DNA of 29,344 nucleotides from DASTYK01 sp964384585 (GTDB lineage Bacteria; Gemmatimonadota; Gemmatimonadetes; Longimicrobiales; RSA9): contig CAYLME010000025.1 of assembly GCA_964384585.1 (NCBI GenBank), forward strand, positions 1 through 29,344, written 5' to 3'. Shown here piece after piece: positions 14,119-22,110 of the stretch (position 1 is the first letter of the stretch; each line of letters starts with the position of its first letter). Both the position numbers and the translations under genes were made by a program. The notes below the pieces were generated by a model that was not told where the DNA came from, made no database searches, and saw only the letters and a list, made by a program, of their open reading frames with translations.

Positions 14119-15519
14119 TCAGTGCTCCTCTGCAGGGCCGACACGGCCCTGCGCCTGCGCGCCCGGGCCCGCGCGCCCGCGGCGCAGCGGTGCGGGCAGA
14201 ACTTCCTTGAGCTCCGCGATCGAAACCGCGGGCAGGACCCGCATGAACAGCAGGAACCACATGAAGAACCAGCCGAAGCTGCCGGCAAGGATCGCCATCT
14301 CGACCCAGCTCGGCTGGTAGTTGCGCCACACCCACGGCTCGTACTCGTGCGCCAGCGACACGACGATGATCACGAACCGCTCGAACCACATGCCGATGTT
14401 GATGAAGATCGTGATCACGAATATCGCGGGAAGCGACGTGCGCACTTTCCGCGACCACAGCAGCATCGGGATGATGCCGTTGCACGTGAGCATGATCCAC
14501 GTCGCCCACCAGTAGTCACCGAACGCGCGCCACCAGAACTGGCCGCGCTCGGGCACCTCGATGCTGTACCAGGCGATGAAGTACTCGCTCAGGTACGCGT
14601 AGAACACGACCATGCTCGTCACGAGGATCATCTTCCCCATCGCGTCGAAGTGACGCTCTGTGAAGTATGCCTCGAGCCCGAAGATCTTGCGGATCGGGAT
14701 GACGAGCGTGAGCACCATCGCAAGGCCGGAGAAGATCGCGCCCGCGACGAAGTAGGGTGCGAAGATCGTCGTGTGCCAGCCGGGCACGATCGACATCGCG
14801 AAGTCCCAGGACACGACCGAGTGGACGGACAGCACCAGCGGCGTCGCGAGCGCGGCCAGGTACAGGTACGCCCGCGTGAAGTGCTTCCACTCGTTGTCGG
14901 TACCACGCCACCCGAACGACAGGACCGTGTACAGCTTCTTCCGCCACGGTATCGTGGTCGCGTCACGCGCGGCCGCGATGTCGGGGATCATGCCGATCAG
15001 GAAGAAGGTCGCCGAGACCGTGAAGTAGGTGCTGACGGCGAACACGTCCCAGACCAGCGGGCTGCGGAAGTTCGGCCAGATGCCGCGCTGGTTCGGGTAT
15101 GGCAGCAGGTAATAGAACAGCCAGGGGCGCCCGAGGTGGATGATCGGGAACAGGCCTGCCGTCATGACCGCGAACACGGTCATCGCCTCGGCCGCGCGGT
15201 AGATCGACTGCCGCCAGCGTGCGCGGAAGAGGTAGAGCACCGCCGAGATCAGCGTGCCCGAGTGCGCGATACCGACCCAGAACACGAAGGTCGTGATGTA
15301 GGCACCCCAGCCGACCGGGTTGGTCAGTCCCGACATGCCGATGCCGAGGATGACCTGCACTGCCCACGCAAAGCCGAGCAGCCCCACCAGCGCAATCGAG
15401 ATGGCCAGTAGCAGGAAGTAGGCACGCCCCGGCTTCTGCAGCAGCTTCAGCAGGTCGGTGTTGACCTGCCCGTAACTGGCGACTTCCGGGTGTGTCTCGG
15501 AGCGAATGACCGTAGCCAT
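14119..15519 (-). CDS. actC: ACIII quinol-oxidising subunit ActC (NrfD family)
   Basis: A 466-residue integral membrane protein with about ten helices, of the NrfD/PsrC family. It carries the quinol-binding site at the periplasmic side next to the ActB clusters. Typical segments are PVGWGAYITTFVFWVGIAHSGTLISA, PIIHLGRPWLFYYLLPYP, LSVHSVVSWDFAMSIVPGWH and EYFIAWYSIEVPERGQFWWR; the histidine in IAHSGT and the HSVVSWDF region correspond to the quinone site and proton-pathway region of characterised ACIII. It starts 6 nt after actB. The C terminus has an unusual Gly/Pro/Arg-rich tail of about 25 residues. Confidence 0.95.
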   Translation of the reverse strand: MATVIRSETHPEVASYGQVNTDLLKLLQKPGRAYFLLLAISIALVGLLGFAWAVQVILGIGMSGLTNPVGWGAYITTFVFWVGIAHSGTLISAVLYLFRARWRQSIYRAAEAMTVFAVMTAGLFPIIHLGRPWLFYYLLPYPNQRGIWPNFRSPLVWDVFAVSTYFTVSATFFLIGMIPDIAAARDATTIPWRKKLYTVLSFGWRGTDNEWKHFTRAYLYLAALATPLVLSVHSVVSWDFAMSIVPGWHTTIFAPYFVAGAIFSGLAMVLTLVIPIRKIFGLEAYFTERHFDAMGKMILVTSMVVFYAYLSEYFIAWYSIEVPERGQFWWRAFGDYWWATWIMLTCNGIIPMLLWSRKVRTSLPAIFVITIFINIGMWFERFVIIVVSLAHEYEPWVWRNYQPSWVEMAILAGSFGWFFMWFLLFMRVLPAVSIAELKEVLPAPLRRGRAGPGAQAQGRVGPAEEH

Positions 15520-15525
15520 GCGTCG

Positions 15526-18500
15526 TTATGCCTCCGCGCCTTCCGGCCGCACCCGCTTCAGGTACGTGATCGCGGACTGTGTGTTGATCTGTTCGAGCAC
15601 GCGATAGCCGCGGCCCGATGCGGCGACACGCGTGACGCGTGCGTTCGGATCCTTCAGGTTGCCGAACACGATCGCCTCCGACGGACACGTCTGCGCGCAC
15701 GCCGGTACGATCTCGCCGTCGCGCACGCCGCGGTTCTCGAGCCGTGCGACATGCTGCGACTCGCGAATCCGCTGCACACAGAAGGTGCACTTCTCCATCG
15801 TGCCCTTCTCGCGCACCGTGACCTCGGGGTTCAGCTGCCAGTTCAGCGGCTCCGGCCACTCCCAGCTGAACCAGTTGTACGTGCGGACCTTGTACGGGCA
15901 GTTGTTCGCGCAGTACCGCGTACCGACGCAGCGGTTGTAGACCTGGCCGTTCAGCCCGTCCGGCGTGTGATACGCCGCGTAGACCGGACAGACAGGCTCG
16001 CACGGCGCGTTGCCGCACTGCTGACACAGCATCGGCAGGAACGTCGTCTGGAAGTCCTCGCCCTCACCCTCGAAGTAGCGCTCGATGCGCATCCAGTGGA
16101 GGATACGGCCCTTGGCCACCTGCTCGGGGCCGACGATGCCGATGTTGTTTTCCGCGTAGCACGCCGTGATGCACGCACTGCAGCCGGTGCAGCGCTCCAT
16201 GTCGATCGACATGCCCCAGCGCGGCTGATCCTCGGAGTATTCGCCGTAGTGCGTGCCCTCGGGCGGCCATGCCTGCGGCGATGCATCGATCACGGCGGGC
16301 GCCATGCCGCCAGCCGCCTGCAGCTCGTGCACGCGCGCGTCGAACGGATGCACGTCGTGACCATGGCCGCCTGCCGCCGGAGCATGATCGTCCTCCGCGA
16401 CCGCGGGCGCGCCCGGCAGCGCGACCAGCAGGCCGCGCTCGATGTCCTTCGCGCGCGCCTGCGCGAGCGACATCGCCTGGGCAACGTCGCGGTTCTCCTG
16501 GTCGGCGTTCAGGCCAGACTGGATCGGCCGCTCCCACCGGCCGGTCGGCCGCAGTGCGGCACGCTGCTGCATGTAGAGGAACGCGCCCGAGACCGGGTCG
16601 GCGAGCGGTGCGAGCAGGTCCAGCGGGTTCACGCCGCGGTTCATGGCGTAGCGGCCGAACTGCGTATGCCCCTGGCCGAGCTGGATCGCGATCGTGTCGT
16701 GGCGTGTTCCCGGGTAGACCCAGACCGGCGCCTCGACGCTGCCGAAGTCGGTCGAGACCTCGACGATGTGACCGGTATCGAGATCCAGCTCGTCCGCCAC
16801 GGCGGGGCTGATCTCGACCCACGACGACCACGAGAACTTCGAGACCGGGTCCGGCAGCTCCTGCAGCCACGGACGGTTCGCGTTGCGGCCGTCGAAGAAC
16901 CGGCTCGACGGGTAGACGACGAGATAGTAGCCGTCCTGCGGGCCACTGATCTCCGGCTCACCGAACGGGATCTGCGCGAGCGACGCGACGGCCGGCGCAC
17001 CGGTGCCTGCCGGAGCAGGCGTCGTCTCTACGACGAAGCCGGTCTGCAGCAGGTCACGCCACCAGTCTTCGAATGCCGCGCCGGCGCCCGCCGCAGCGTA
17101 CGGGCCGCGCTGCCACTGCGTGCGCACGTAGTCGTAGAACGTCGGCTGCGCATCGGGCAGTGTCGCGCCTGCGCGCACTGCAACCGAGAGCAGCACGTCG
17201 CCCGTCTGCTTCGTATCGAAGACCGGCATCATGACCGGCTGCACGATGGCGGTGATGCCCGTGCGCGGCTGGTAGTCGCCCCAGCTCTCGAGGAAATGAT
17301 GATCCGGCAGCAGCAGATGCGCGTTGGCGCTCGTCTCGTCGAGGTAGCTCGAGAAGGATGCGATGAACGGCACCTGCGCGAGTGCACTCTCGACTTCTGC
17401 ATGGTTCGGCAGCTCGTACAGCGGGTTGGGCCCGTAGACGAGCAGGCCGCCGACCTGGCCGTTGGCCATGCGCTGCACCAGCGCCTGCACATCGGCATAG
17501 CTGCCGGCGCGGTTCCCGGCCGCCTCGACGCGATCGATGTGAACCGTGTTGCCGATGTTGCCGGCGACCTGGTTCAGGATCATGACGGCGCTCGCCACCG
17601 CACTCGCGGCGGCGTGGGTCGATGCGACGCCGGGGCCGACCGCGATCGAGCGGCCATTGTTCGCGAAGGCGGTCGCGACCTGGCGGATCCGCTCGGGGGA
17701 TACACCCGCCGCGGCCGCCGACTGCGCAACATCGACGTTCGCGAGCATCGCTGCACCCGGGCCGGCGTTGCCGCCGTTGTCCGCGATGATGCGTGCCATC
17801 GCGAGCGCGACGAGGTGCTCGGTGCCGGGCTTCACGGGCAGCCACTCGTCGGCATTCATGTCCGTCAGCGACTGGTGCGGCGTGACCGAGATCATCCGGC
17901 CGCGCTGCCCGTTGCGGTAGCTCACGCCCTGGCCCCAGCCGTGCTGGTAGTCCACGGGCGAGACCCACGTCTCGAAGATGTCCGCACCGAACGTGAGCAC
18001 GACTTCCGCGTTCTCGAACGAATGCACCGGCACGGCGTCGCGGCCGTACAGCATGCGCATCGCGGCGCGGACCGGCTCATATGCGAACGGCTCATACCGC
18101 ACGCGGCGGATGTTGAACGCGGCGCAGAAGTCGTCGATCAGCCGGTCCAGGCTGCCGGTGAAGCTGTGCGTCAGGAAGACCGTCTCGCCCTGCTGCTGCA
18201 GCAGCTGGCGGGCGAGGCGGTTCTCCGCGTCATCCCACGAAACCTTGTCCCAGGCGCCTGCAGTGCGCGCGAGCGCCTGCGGCACGCGATCCGGATTGTA
18301 GAGACCATGCAGCGACGCCTGTCCGCGGGCGCACAGGTGGCCGTGTGAGACCGGCGAGAGCGGGTTGCCCTCCGCCTTGATCGCACGACCCTCGCGCGTC
18401 TTGACGTTCATGCTGCAACCAGCCGGGCACTCGCGGCACGTCGTGCGATACCACGTCGCGATGCCCGGCACGATCTCTTCCGGCCCGACGACGTACGGGA

Positions 18501-18603
18501 TCAGCCGCTCCGTGCCGGCGGTACCACAGCCGGTCAGTGCAGCACCCGCGCCGGTCGCGCCGATGACCTTCAGGAACTCTCGTCTTTCCAAACCGTTAGC
18601 CAT
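15526..18603 (-). CDS. actB: ACIII Fe-S subunit ActB (TAT-exported fused molybdopterin-like/ferredoxin)
   Basis: A 1025-residue fusion exported by the TAT route (RREFLK at residues 7-12, followed by a hydrophobic stretch and LTGCG). The N-terminal part (to about 760) is a molybdopterin-oxidoreductase-like domain; the C-terminal part (about 798-1025) is a PsrB-like ferredoxin. Cluster cysteines are at 805/808/811/815, 860/863/868/872, 892/898/902 and 939/942/969/973. In the third group a Thr stands where a second Cys would be (CVGTRYC), as expected for a [3Fe-4S] cluster. The clusters carry electrons from ActC to ActA. Unusually, an N-terminal C56-x2-C59-x3-C63-x27-C91 set is also kept. No obvious Mo ligand is seen. 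Confidence 0.95.
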   Translation of the reverse strand: MANGLERREFLKVIGATGAGAALTGCGTAGTERLIPYVVGPEEIVPGIATWYRTTCRECPAGCSMNVKTREGRAIKAEGNPLSPVSHGHLCARGQASLHGLYNPDRVPQALARTAGAWDKVSWDDAENRLARQLLQQQGETVFLTHSFTGSLDRLIDDFCAAFNIRRVRYEPFAYEPVRAAMRMLYGRDAVPVHSFENAEVVLTFGADIFETWVSPVDYQHGWGQGVSYRNGQRGRMISVTPHQSLTDMNADEWLPVKPGTEHLVALAMARIIADNGGNAGPGAAMLANVDVAQSAAAAGVSPERIRQVATAFANNGRSIAVGPGVASTHAAASAVASAVMILNQVAGNIGNTVHIDRVEAAGNRAGSYADVQALVQRMANGQVGGLLVYGPNPLYELPNHAEVESALAQVPFIASFSSYLDETSANAHLLLPDHHFLESWGDYQPRTGITAIVQPVMMPVFDTKQTGDVLLSVAVRAGATLPDAQPTFYDYVRTQWQRGPYAAAGAGAAFEDWWRDLLQTGFVVETTPAPAGTGAPAVASLAQIPFGEPEISGPQDGYYLVVYPSSRFFDGRNANRPWLQELPDPVSKFSWSSWVEISPAVADELDLDTGHIVEVSTDFGSVEAPVWVYPGTRHDTIAIQLGQGHTQFGRYAMNRGVNPLDLLAPLADPVSGAFLYMQQRAALRPTGRWERPIQSGLNADQENRDVAQAMSLAQARAKDIERGLLVALPGAPAVAEDDHAPAAGGHGHDVHPFDARVHELQAAGGMAPAVIDASPQAWPPEGTHYGEYSEDQPRWGMSIDMERCTGCSACITACYAENNIGIVGPEQVAKGRILHWMRIERYFEGEGEDFQTTFLPMLCQQCGNAPCEPVCPVYAAYHTPDGLNGQVYNRCVGTRYCANNCPYKVRTYNWFSWEWPEPLNWQLNPEVTVREKGTMEKCTFCVQRIRESQHVARLENRGVRDGEIVPACAQTCPSEAIVFGNLKDPNARVTRVAASGRGYRVLEQINTQSAITYLKRVRPEGAEA

Positions 18604-18615
18604 GTCGGCTCACAC

Positions 18616-19149
18616 TCAATAGTGACAGACCGTACAATCCGTGCGCGCCTGGCGCTCCTGGTGGCACTGGACACACCAGCCCATCTGGAGGTTCGGCACC
18701 TGCTCTACCACATCCATCGTCTCGACCGGGCCATGACACTCCTGGCACTCCAGTCCGGCGTTCACGTGCCGCATGTGCGGGAAGCGCGCATGGTCCGGCA
18801 GATCGTAAACACGCACCCACGGGATCGGCTGCTGTTCGCGCCAGTACTGGATGAGCTGCTGCACGCCCGGCCGGTCGGTGCGCACGAGCGGCTGACCGCC
18901 CGGAATGTGACACCCCGCGCATACCTGCACCGGCGGGATGCCCGCGCTCACCGACTTGTCCGCGGACGAATGGCAGTACATGCAGGGGATCTGACGGGTA
19001 CCCGCGTGCAATGCGTGGGAGAAACCTGAAATAGGCTGCGTCGGCGCGTTCTTACCGAACGGCCCGACTGCAGAGGCTGCGATCAGGCCGGAGCCGGCCA
19101 GTGCCAGCACACCCGCCACTCCGAAGATCGCCCACCTGGCTTTCGACAT
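18616..19149 (-). CDS. actA: ACIII pentaheme cytochrome c subunit ActA
   Basis: A 177-residue protein with an N-terminal membrane anchor (about residues 8-28, IFGVAGVLALAGSGLIAASAV) and five CxxCH heme sites at residues 56-60, 77-81, 135-139, 159-163 and 172-176, the last one residue before the C terminus. This is the pentaheme ActA that receives electrons from ActB and passes them to ActE or soluble carriers. Histidines scattered between the sites (for example FSHALH and HMRHV) are likely distal ligands. ATG 19149 is preceded by AGGT; the upstream extension of the frame has no coding character. It is the first gene of the act operon, 12 nt before actB. Confidence 0.94.
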   Translation of the reverse strand: MSKARWAIFGVAGVLALAGSGLIAASAVGPFGKNAPTQPISGFSHALHAGTRQIPCMYCHSSADKSVSAGIPPVQVCAGCHIPGGQPLVRTDRPGVQQLIQYWREQQPIPWVRVYDLPDHARFPHMRHVNAGLECQECHGPVETMDVVEQVPNLQMGWCVQCHQERQARTDCTVCHY

Positions 19150-19250
19150 CGCGCACCTGAATGGTTCGTAATACCGTGAGTCGCCGCGTTGCGGACACGA
19201 CCCGCGTCTGGCGTCGCGCGGTCCCAACGTCCGGTTGTCGGCGGGCGGCC

Positions 19251-19279
19251 AGCATAGTCGCGGGCCAACCCGTCCGCAA
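19251..19279 (-). promoter_or_regulatory. Candidate sigma-70-type promoter for actABCDEF
   Basis: On the minus strand TTGCGG (19274-19279) and TATGCT (19251-19256) are separated by exactly 17 nt, and lie about 100 nt upstream of the actA ATG. Match to consensus is partial (3 and 4 of 6). The match was found by eye and could be chance. Confidence 0.3.
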
Positions 19280-19416
19280 GCCGAACACAGGGCGCGGAGC
19301 CCGGGCAATCTGCCCTCGCGTCCGACCACCCGCAACCCGCATCGGGCGTCGCCACTTCCATCACGGGTCGGAGTGCCCCAGATTGGGGATCAGGCTTTCC
19401 GATCACGGCCGGAGCA

Positions 19417-19851
19417 ATGCGCCAACACATTTCGAGTTCCGTGCGTGGACTGCTCGTCGCACTCGTCGCACTCGTCGCGCTCAGCGCGACGGGTGTGTCG
19501 TCGCATGCGCACGAATCGGTCGGATCGGTCGACGAGAGCGGACAGCCGGTCCGGGACGTGTGCGCTTACCCTGCGACGGACCATTTCCAGCGTCGTGTCG
19601 ATCTGCCACTGCCGTTCCTCGCCGGGACCGGCGAGCTCGAGACGCTCTTCGAGACCGGCCGTCAGGTCAGCATCCGCACGAGCGCGCGCACCGACACCGT
19701 CGAGCTGGATGACGACGCCGATCCGCGTCCGGCCGGCCTGAGCCAGCTGCGCATCCGACTGGCGACGCGGGAATACCTGGCGCGCGCGCGCAGCCTCGCG
19801 TTCGCACGCCACGGCTCACTCCACGGCTTCAGCACACCACCACCGGTCTGA
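19417..19851 (+). CDS. Exported hypothetical protein divergent from act operon
   Basis: A 144-residue protein of unknown family. Residues 1-30 form a probable signal peptide with a repetitive core LLVALVALVALSATG, coded by a 9-nt direct repeat (CTCGTCGCA) at 19453-19479; cleavage could fall after VSSHA. The mature part is polar with one cysteine (CAYPATDHFQRR) and no recognised motif. Third codon positions are GC-rich throughout and hydrophobic/polar patterning looks natural, which favours this strand over the overlapping minus frame at 19390-19812. The ribosome-binding site is weak. The gene diverges from actA, so shared control with respiration is possible but unproven. Confidence 0.6.
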   Translation: MRQHISSSVRGLLVALVALVALSATGVSSHAHESVGSVDESGQPVRDVCAYPATDHFQRRVDLPLPFLAGTGELETLFETGRQVSIRTSARTDTVELDDDADPRPAGLSQLRIRLATREYLARARSLAFARHGSLHGFSTPPPV

Positions 19852-19964
19852 CCTCCTGACAACACAGCCACCCGGCCGGCACCTGCTCATCTGGACGCAG
19901 TGCCGTTCGGTGTCGCGTCGTCGTGCGCGTCCTTCGCGACGCGTGCGCCCTCGTGCACGTGCAT

Positions 19965-19987
19965 CCGTGGATCCCGGTGATCCACGG
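19965..19987 (+). promoter_or_regulatory. Hairpin in leader of the small membrane protein
   Basis: CCGTGGATC-CCGGT-GATCCACGG is a perfect 9-bp stem with a 5-nt loop, 49 nt before the ATG at 20036. A weaker CGCGTC / GACGCG dyad lies about 20 nt before it. It could end transcription from the gene upstream or structure the leader of the following operon. Confidence 0.4.
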
Positions 19988-20035
19988 CGTACGCCGGGTG
20001 ATGAATCGCCAACTCGAATACGGAATGGAATCGAA

Positions 20036-20218
20036 ATGCTGCTGATTCAGGACTCGAACGGACCCGGCCTCTCGCTGGAAGGCGTGATACGCAATTTGCC
20101 GCACGATGCCGGCGCAGTCGTCGTCTACGTGCTGATGATCGCATTCATCGGCTTCATCTGGTACGGCAGCCGCAAGCCGCCGGTCATCGACGATGCCGCT
20201 GATGAAACCAAACAATGA
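20036..20218 (+). CDS. Small single-span membrane protein (60 aa)
   Basis: A 60-residue peptide with one membrane helix (DAGAVVVYVLMIAFIGFIWYG), a short N-terminal region (MLLIQDSNGPGLSLEGVIRNLP) and a charged, acidic tail. The ATG at 20036 follows a purine-rich GGAATGGAATCG. A longer open frame upstream is Arg/Pro rich and crosses a perfect hairpin, so it was not chosen. No family is recognised. It stands 90 nt before the LeuT-like transporter on the same strand, so it may be co-transcribed with it. Confidence 0.6.
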   Translation: MLLIQDSNGPGLSLEGVIRNLPHDAGAVVVYVLMIAFIGFIWYGSRKPPVIDDAADETKQ

Positions 20219-20246
20219 GCGCACGCCGGCGCCTGTCGGGGTCAGT

Positions 20247-20281
20247 GCGCCGCGCAGTGCCGGCGTGGAACTGCGCGGCGC
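20247..20281 (+). repeat. Perfect 12-bp inverted repeat before the LeuT-like gene
   Basis: GCGCCGCGCAGT and ACTGCGCGGCGC flank an 11-nt centre, with the right arm ending 27 nt before the transporter start codon. It could be an attenuator, an mRNA processing site or an operator. No T-tract follows on the plus strand. Confidence 0.55.
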
Positions 20282-20308
20282 AGTGATCCCGCGGCAGGGG
20301 GAGCCCTT

Positions 20309-21907
20309 GTGAGCACTGGAAGCATCTCGCGCGAAGCCTGGGGCACCCGCATCGGACTCATTCTCGCCATGGCGGGGAATGCGGTCGGGCTGGGCAACTT
20401 CCTGCGCTTTCCGGTGCAGGCGGCAGGCAATGGCGGCGGGTCCTTCATGGTCACGTACTTCATTGCACTGCTCCTGCTCGGCATCCCGCTCATGTGGATC
20501 GAGTGGGGCATCGGCCGGAACGGCGGACGTTATCGCAAGGGCCACATTCCCGGTATGTTCGCGGCTGTGTGGCGTCACCCCGCCGCGAAGTACGTCGGCG
20601 TCGTGGGCATGGTCATCCCGCTCGTCGTGATGATCTACTACACGTACATCGAGAGCTGGACGCTCGCGTTCACGTGGTTCTCACTGTCGGGTGACTACTT
20701 CGGCCACACGACGCAGGAACACATGACCGGTTACCTGCAGTCATTCCAGGGAGTTGGCGATCCTGCGACGCGCGAGCACGCGTGGTTCACGCCGTATGGC
20801 TTCTTTGTAGTGACGCTCGGCATCAACATCTGGGTCATTTCGAAGGGGATCTCGGGCGGCATCGAGCGGCTGGCCAGGATCGGCATGCCGATCCTGTTCC
20901 TGTTCGCGACGATTCTGGCAGTCGTCGTACTGACGCTGCCGGCCGGCCCGGACGGCTCCAGTGTCGCCGACGGGCTGCAGTTCATCTACAACCCGGACCT
21001 GTCGCGGATCGGTGATCCGAGTGTGTGGCTCGCGTCAGCGGGCCAGATCTTCTTCACGCTGTCCGTTGGCATGGGCAGTCTCCAGGCGTATGCGTCCTAC
21101 CTCTCGACGAAGGACGACATCGCACTGAACGGCATTGCGACGGCCGCTACGAACGAGACGGCCGAGGTCGTGCTCGGCGGGAGCATCGCGATTCCGGCGG
21201 CGGTCGTGTTCTTCGGCGTGACGGGCGCGATGGCGATTGCACAGTCGGGTGCGTTCAACCTGGGCTTCGCGACAATGCCGGTCGTGTTCCAGCAACTGCC
21301 CGCGGGTAACGTGCTGGGTGCGATGTGGTTCGGGCTGCTGTTCTTCGCCGGGATCACGTCGTCGGTGGCCATGCTGACACCGGTGCTCGCGTTCTTCCGC
21401 GAGGAGTTCGGGCTGAAGCGCGAACCGGTCGCCTACACGCTCGGCGCGGTGGCCTTCCTGTTCGGCCTCATGCACATCGGCTGGCTCGAGCACGGCGTGC
21501 TCGACGAGTGGGACTACTGGGCCGGCACGTTCGGCCTCGTCGTGCTGGCGATGCTGGAGACGATCATCTTCGTGTGGATCTTCAAGCCGGAAAACGCATG
21601 GCGCTCGATCCATCAGGGCGCCGACATCCGGATCCCGCGTGTGTTCCGGTTCATCATGACGTTCGTCACGCCGCTGTACCTGCTGTTCATCCTGACCTGG
21701 TGGGGCTGGCAGGATGCGCTGCCGATCCTGCGCATGGAGCGGGTGGCACCGGGCAGCGAGCTCTACGTACTGATCTCGCGCCTCGTGATCGTGCTGTTCG
21801 CGATCAGCTTCATCGTGCTCGTGCGCATGGCCTGGAGGCGCAACGGCTACGATGACAGAAAGGGCTTCGCCGAGGTCGACAGCACACGGATCGGAGTGAA
21901 CGCATGA
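20309..21907 (+). CDS. LeuT-like sodium:amino-acid symporter (NSS/SNF family)
   Basis: A 532-residue NSS transporter with 12 visible membrane helices and unusually close resemblance to Aquifex LeuT as I recall that sequence (GLILAMAGNAVGLGNFLRFP; IPLMWIEWGIGR). The unwound TM1 (NAVGLGN), the TM3 Tyr of IYYTYIES, TM6 QIFFTLSVGMGS and TM8 FAGITSSVAML form the Na+/substrate site. The Glu matching LeuT E290 is kept (NETAEVVLGG), which predicts chloride-independent transport. Positions matching LeuT F259 and I359 are both Met, so the side-chain pocket differs. It starts at GTG 20309 behind GGGGGAG, and its stop overlaps the next small gene by 4 nt. Role: sodium-driven uptake of a hydrophobic amino acid. 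Confidence 0.94.
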   Translation: MSTGSISREAWGTRIGLILAMAGNAVGLGNFLRFPVQAAGNGGGSFMVTYFIALLLLGIPLMWIEWGIGRNGGRYRKGHIPGMFAAVWRHPAAKYVGVVGMVIPLVVMIYYTYIESWTLAFTWFSLSGDYFGHTTQEHMTGYLQSFQGVGDPATREHAWFTPYGFFVVTLGINIWVISKGISGGIERLARIGMPILFLFATILAVVVLTLPAGPDGSSVADGLQFIYNPDLSRIGDPSVWLASAGQIFFTLSVGMGSLQAYASYLSTKDDIALNGIATAATNETAEVVLGGSIAIPAAVVFFGVTGAMAIAQSGAFNLGFATMPVVFQQLPAGNVLGAMWFGLLFFAGITSSVAMLTPVLAFFREEFGLKREPVAYTLGAVAFLFGLMHIGWLEHGVLDEWDYWAGTFGLVVLAMLETIIFVWIFKPENAWRSIHQGADIRIPRVFRFIMTFVTPLYLLFILTWWGWQDALPILRMERVAPGSELYVLISRLVIVLFAISFIVLVRMAWRRNGYDDRKGFAEVDSTRIGVNA

Positions 21908-22056
21908 CGACAGGCGCCATGCTCTTCATGGCAGGCAGCTGGGGCTTCGTGCTCGGCCTGATGTTCTGGTCGTTCGCAAAGATCCTGCGCCATCGAGACC
22001 ATACCGACGCGGACGCCACCATCACCGGCGAGCCGCCGGTGGATGGTTCCAGGTGA
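21904..22056 (+). CDS. Small single-span membrane protein, possible MetS-like transporter subunit
   Basis: A 50-residue peptide: MTTGAMLFMAGSWGFVLG continues into one membrane helix ending near FWSFAKIL, then a charged tail RHRDHTDADATITGEPPVDG. Its ATG overlaps the stop codon of the LeuT-like gene (ATGA), a sign of translational coupling. NSS transporters of some bacteria (MetP of Corynebacterium) need a comparable small subunit, MetS; the layout and size agree, but the similarity to MetS is by general character only. Likely inner-membrane, acting with the transporter. Confidence 0.75.
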   Translation: MTTGAMLFMAGSWGFVLGLMFWSFAKILRHRDHTDADATITGEPPVDGSR

Positions 22057-22110
22057 TCGCGCCCTTTACAGCCGCAGGCTGATCGAACTGTTGCTGTGTG
22101 AGGTCGGGGG

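Noticed and set aside
11998..15411. Long plus-strand open frames opposite actF, actE, actD and actC (369, 298 and 551 codons)
   Set aside because: Composition is dominated by Arg, His, Asp, Glu and Gln without motifs; the opposite strand carries complete act genes.
15490..18348. A 952-codon open frame on the plus strand opposite actB
   Set aside because: It is antisense to the clearly recognised actB, is rich in Arg, His, Asp and Val with no domain, and is expected by chance opposite a GC-rich gene.
19390..19812. A 140-codon minus-strand frame overlapping the exported protein gene
   Set aside because: It lacks a signal sequence or motif and shows poor coding character compared with the plus-strand frame, which has a signal peptide and GC-rich third positions.
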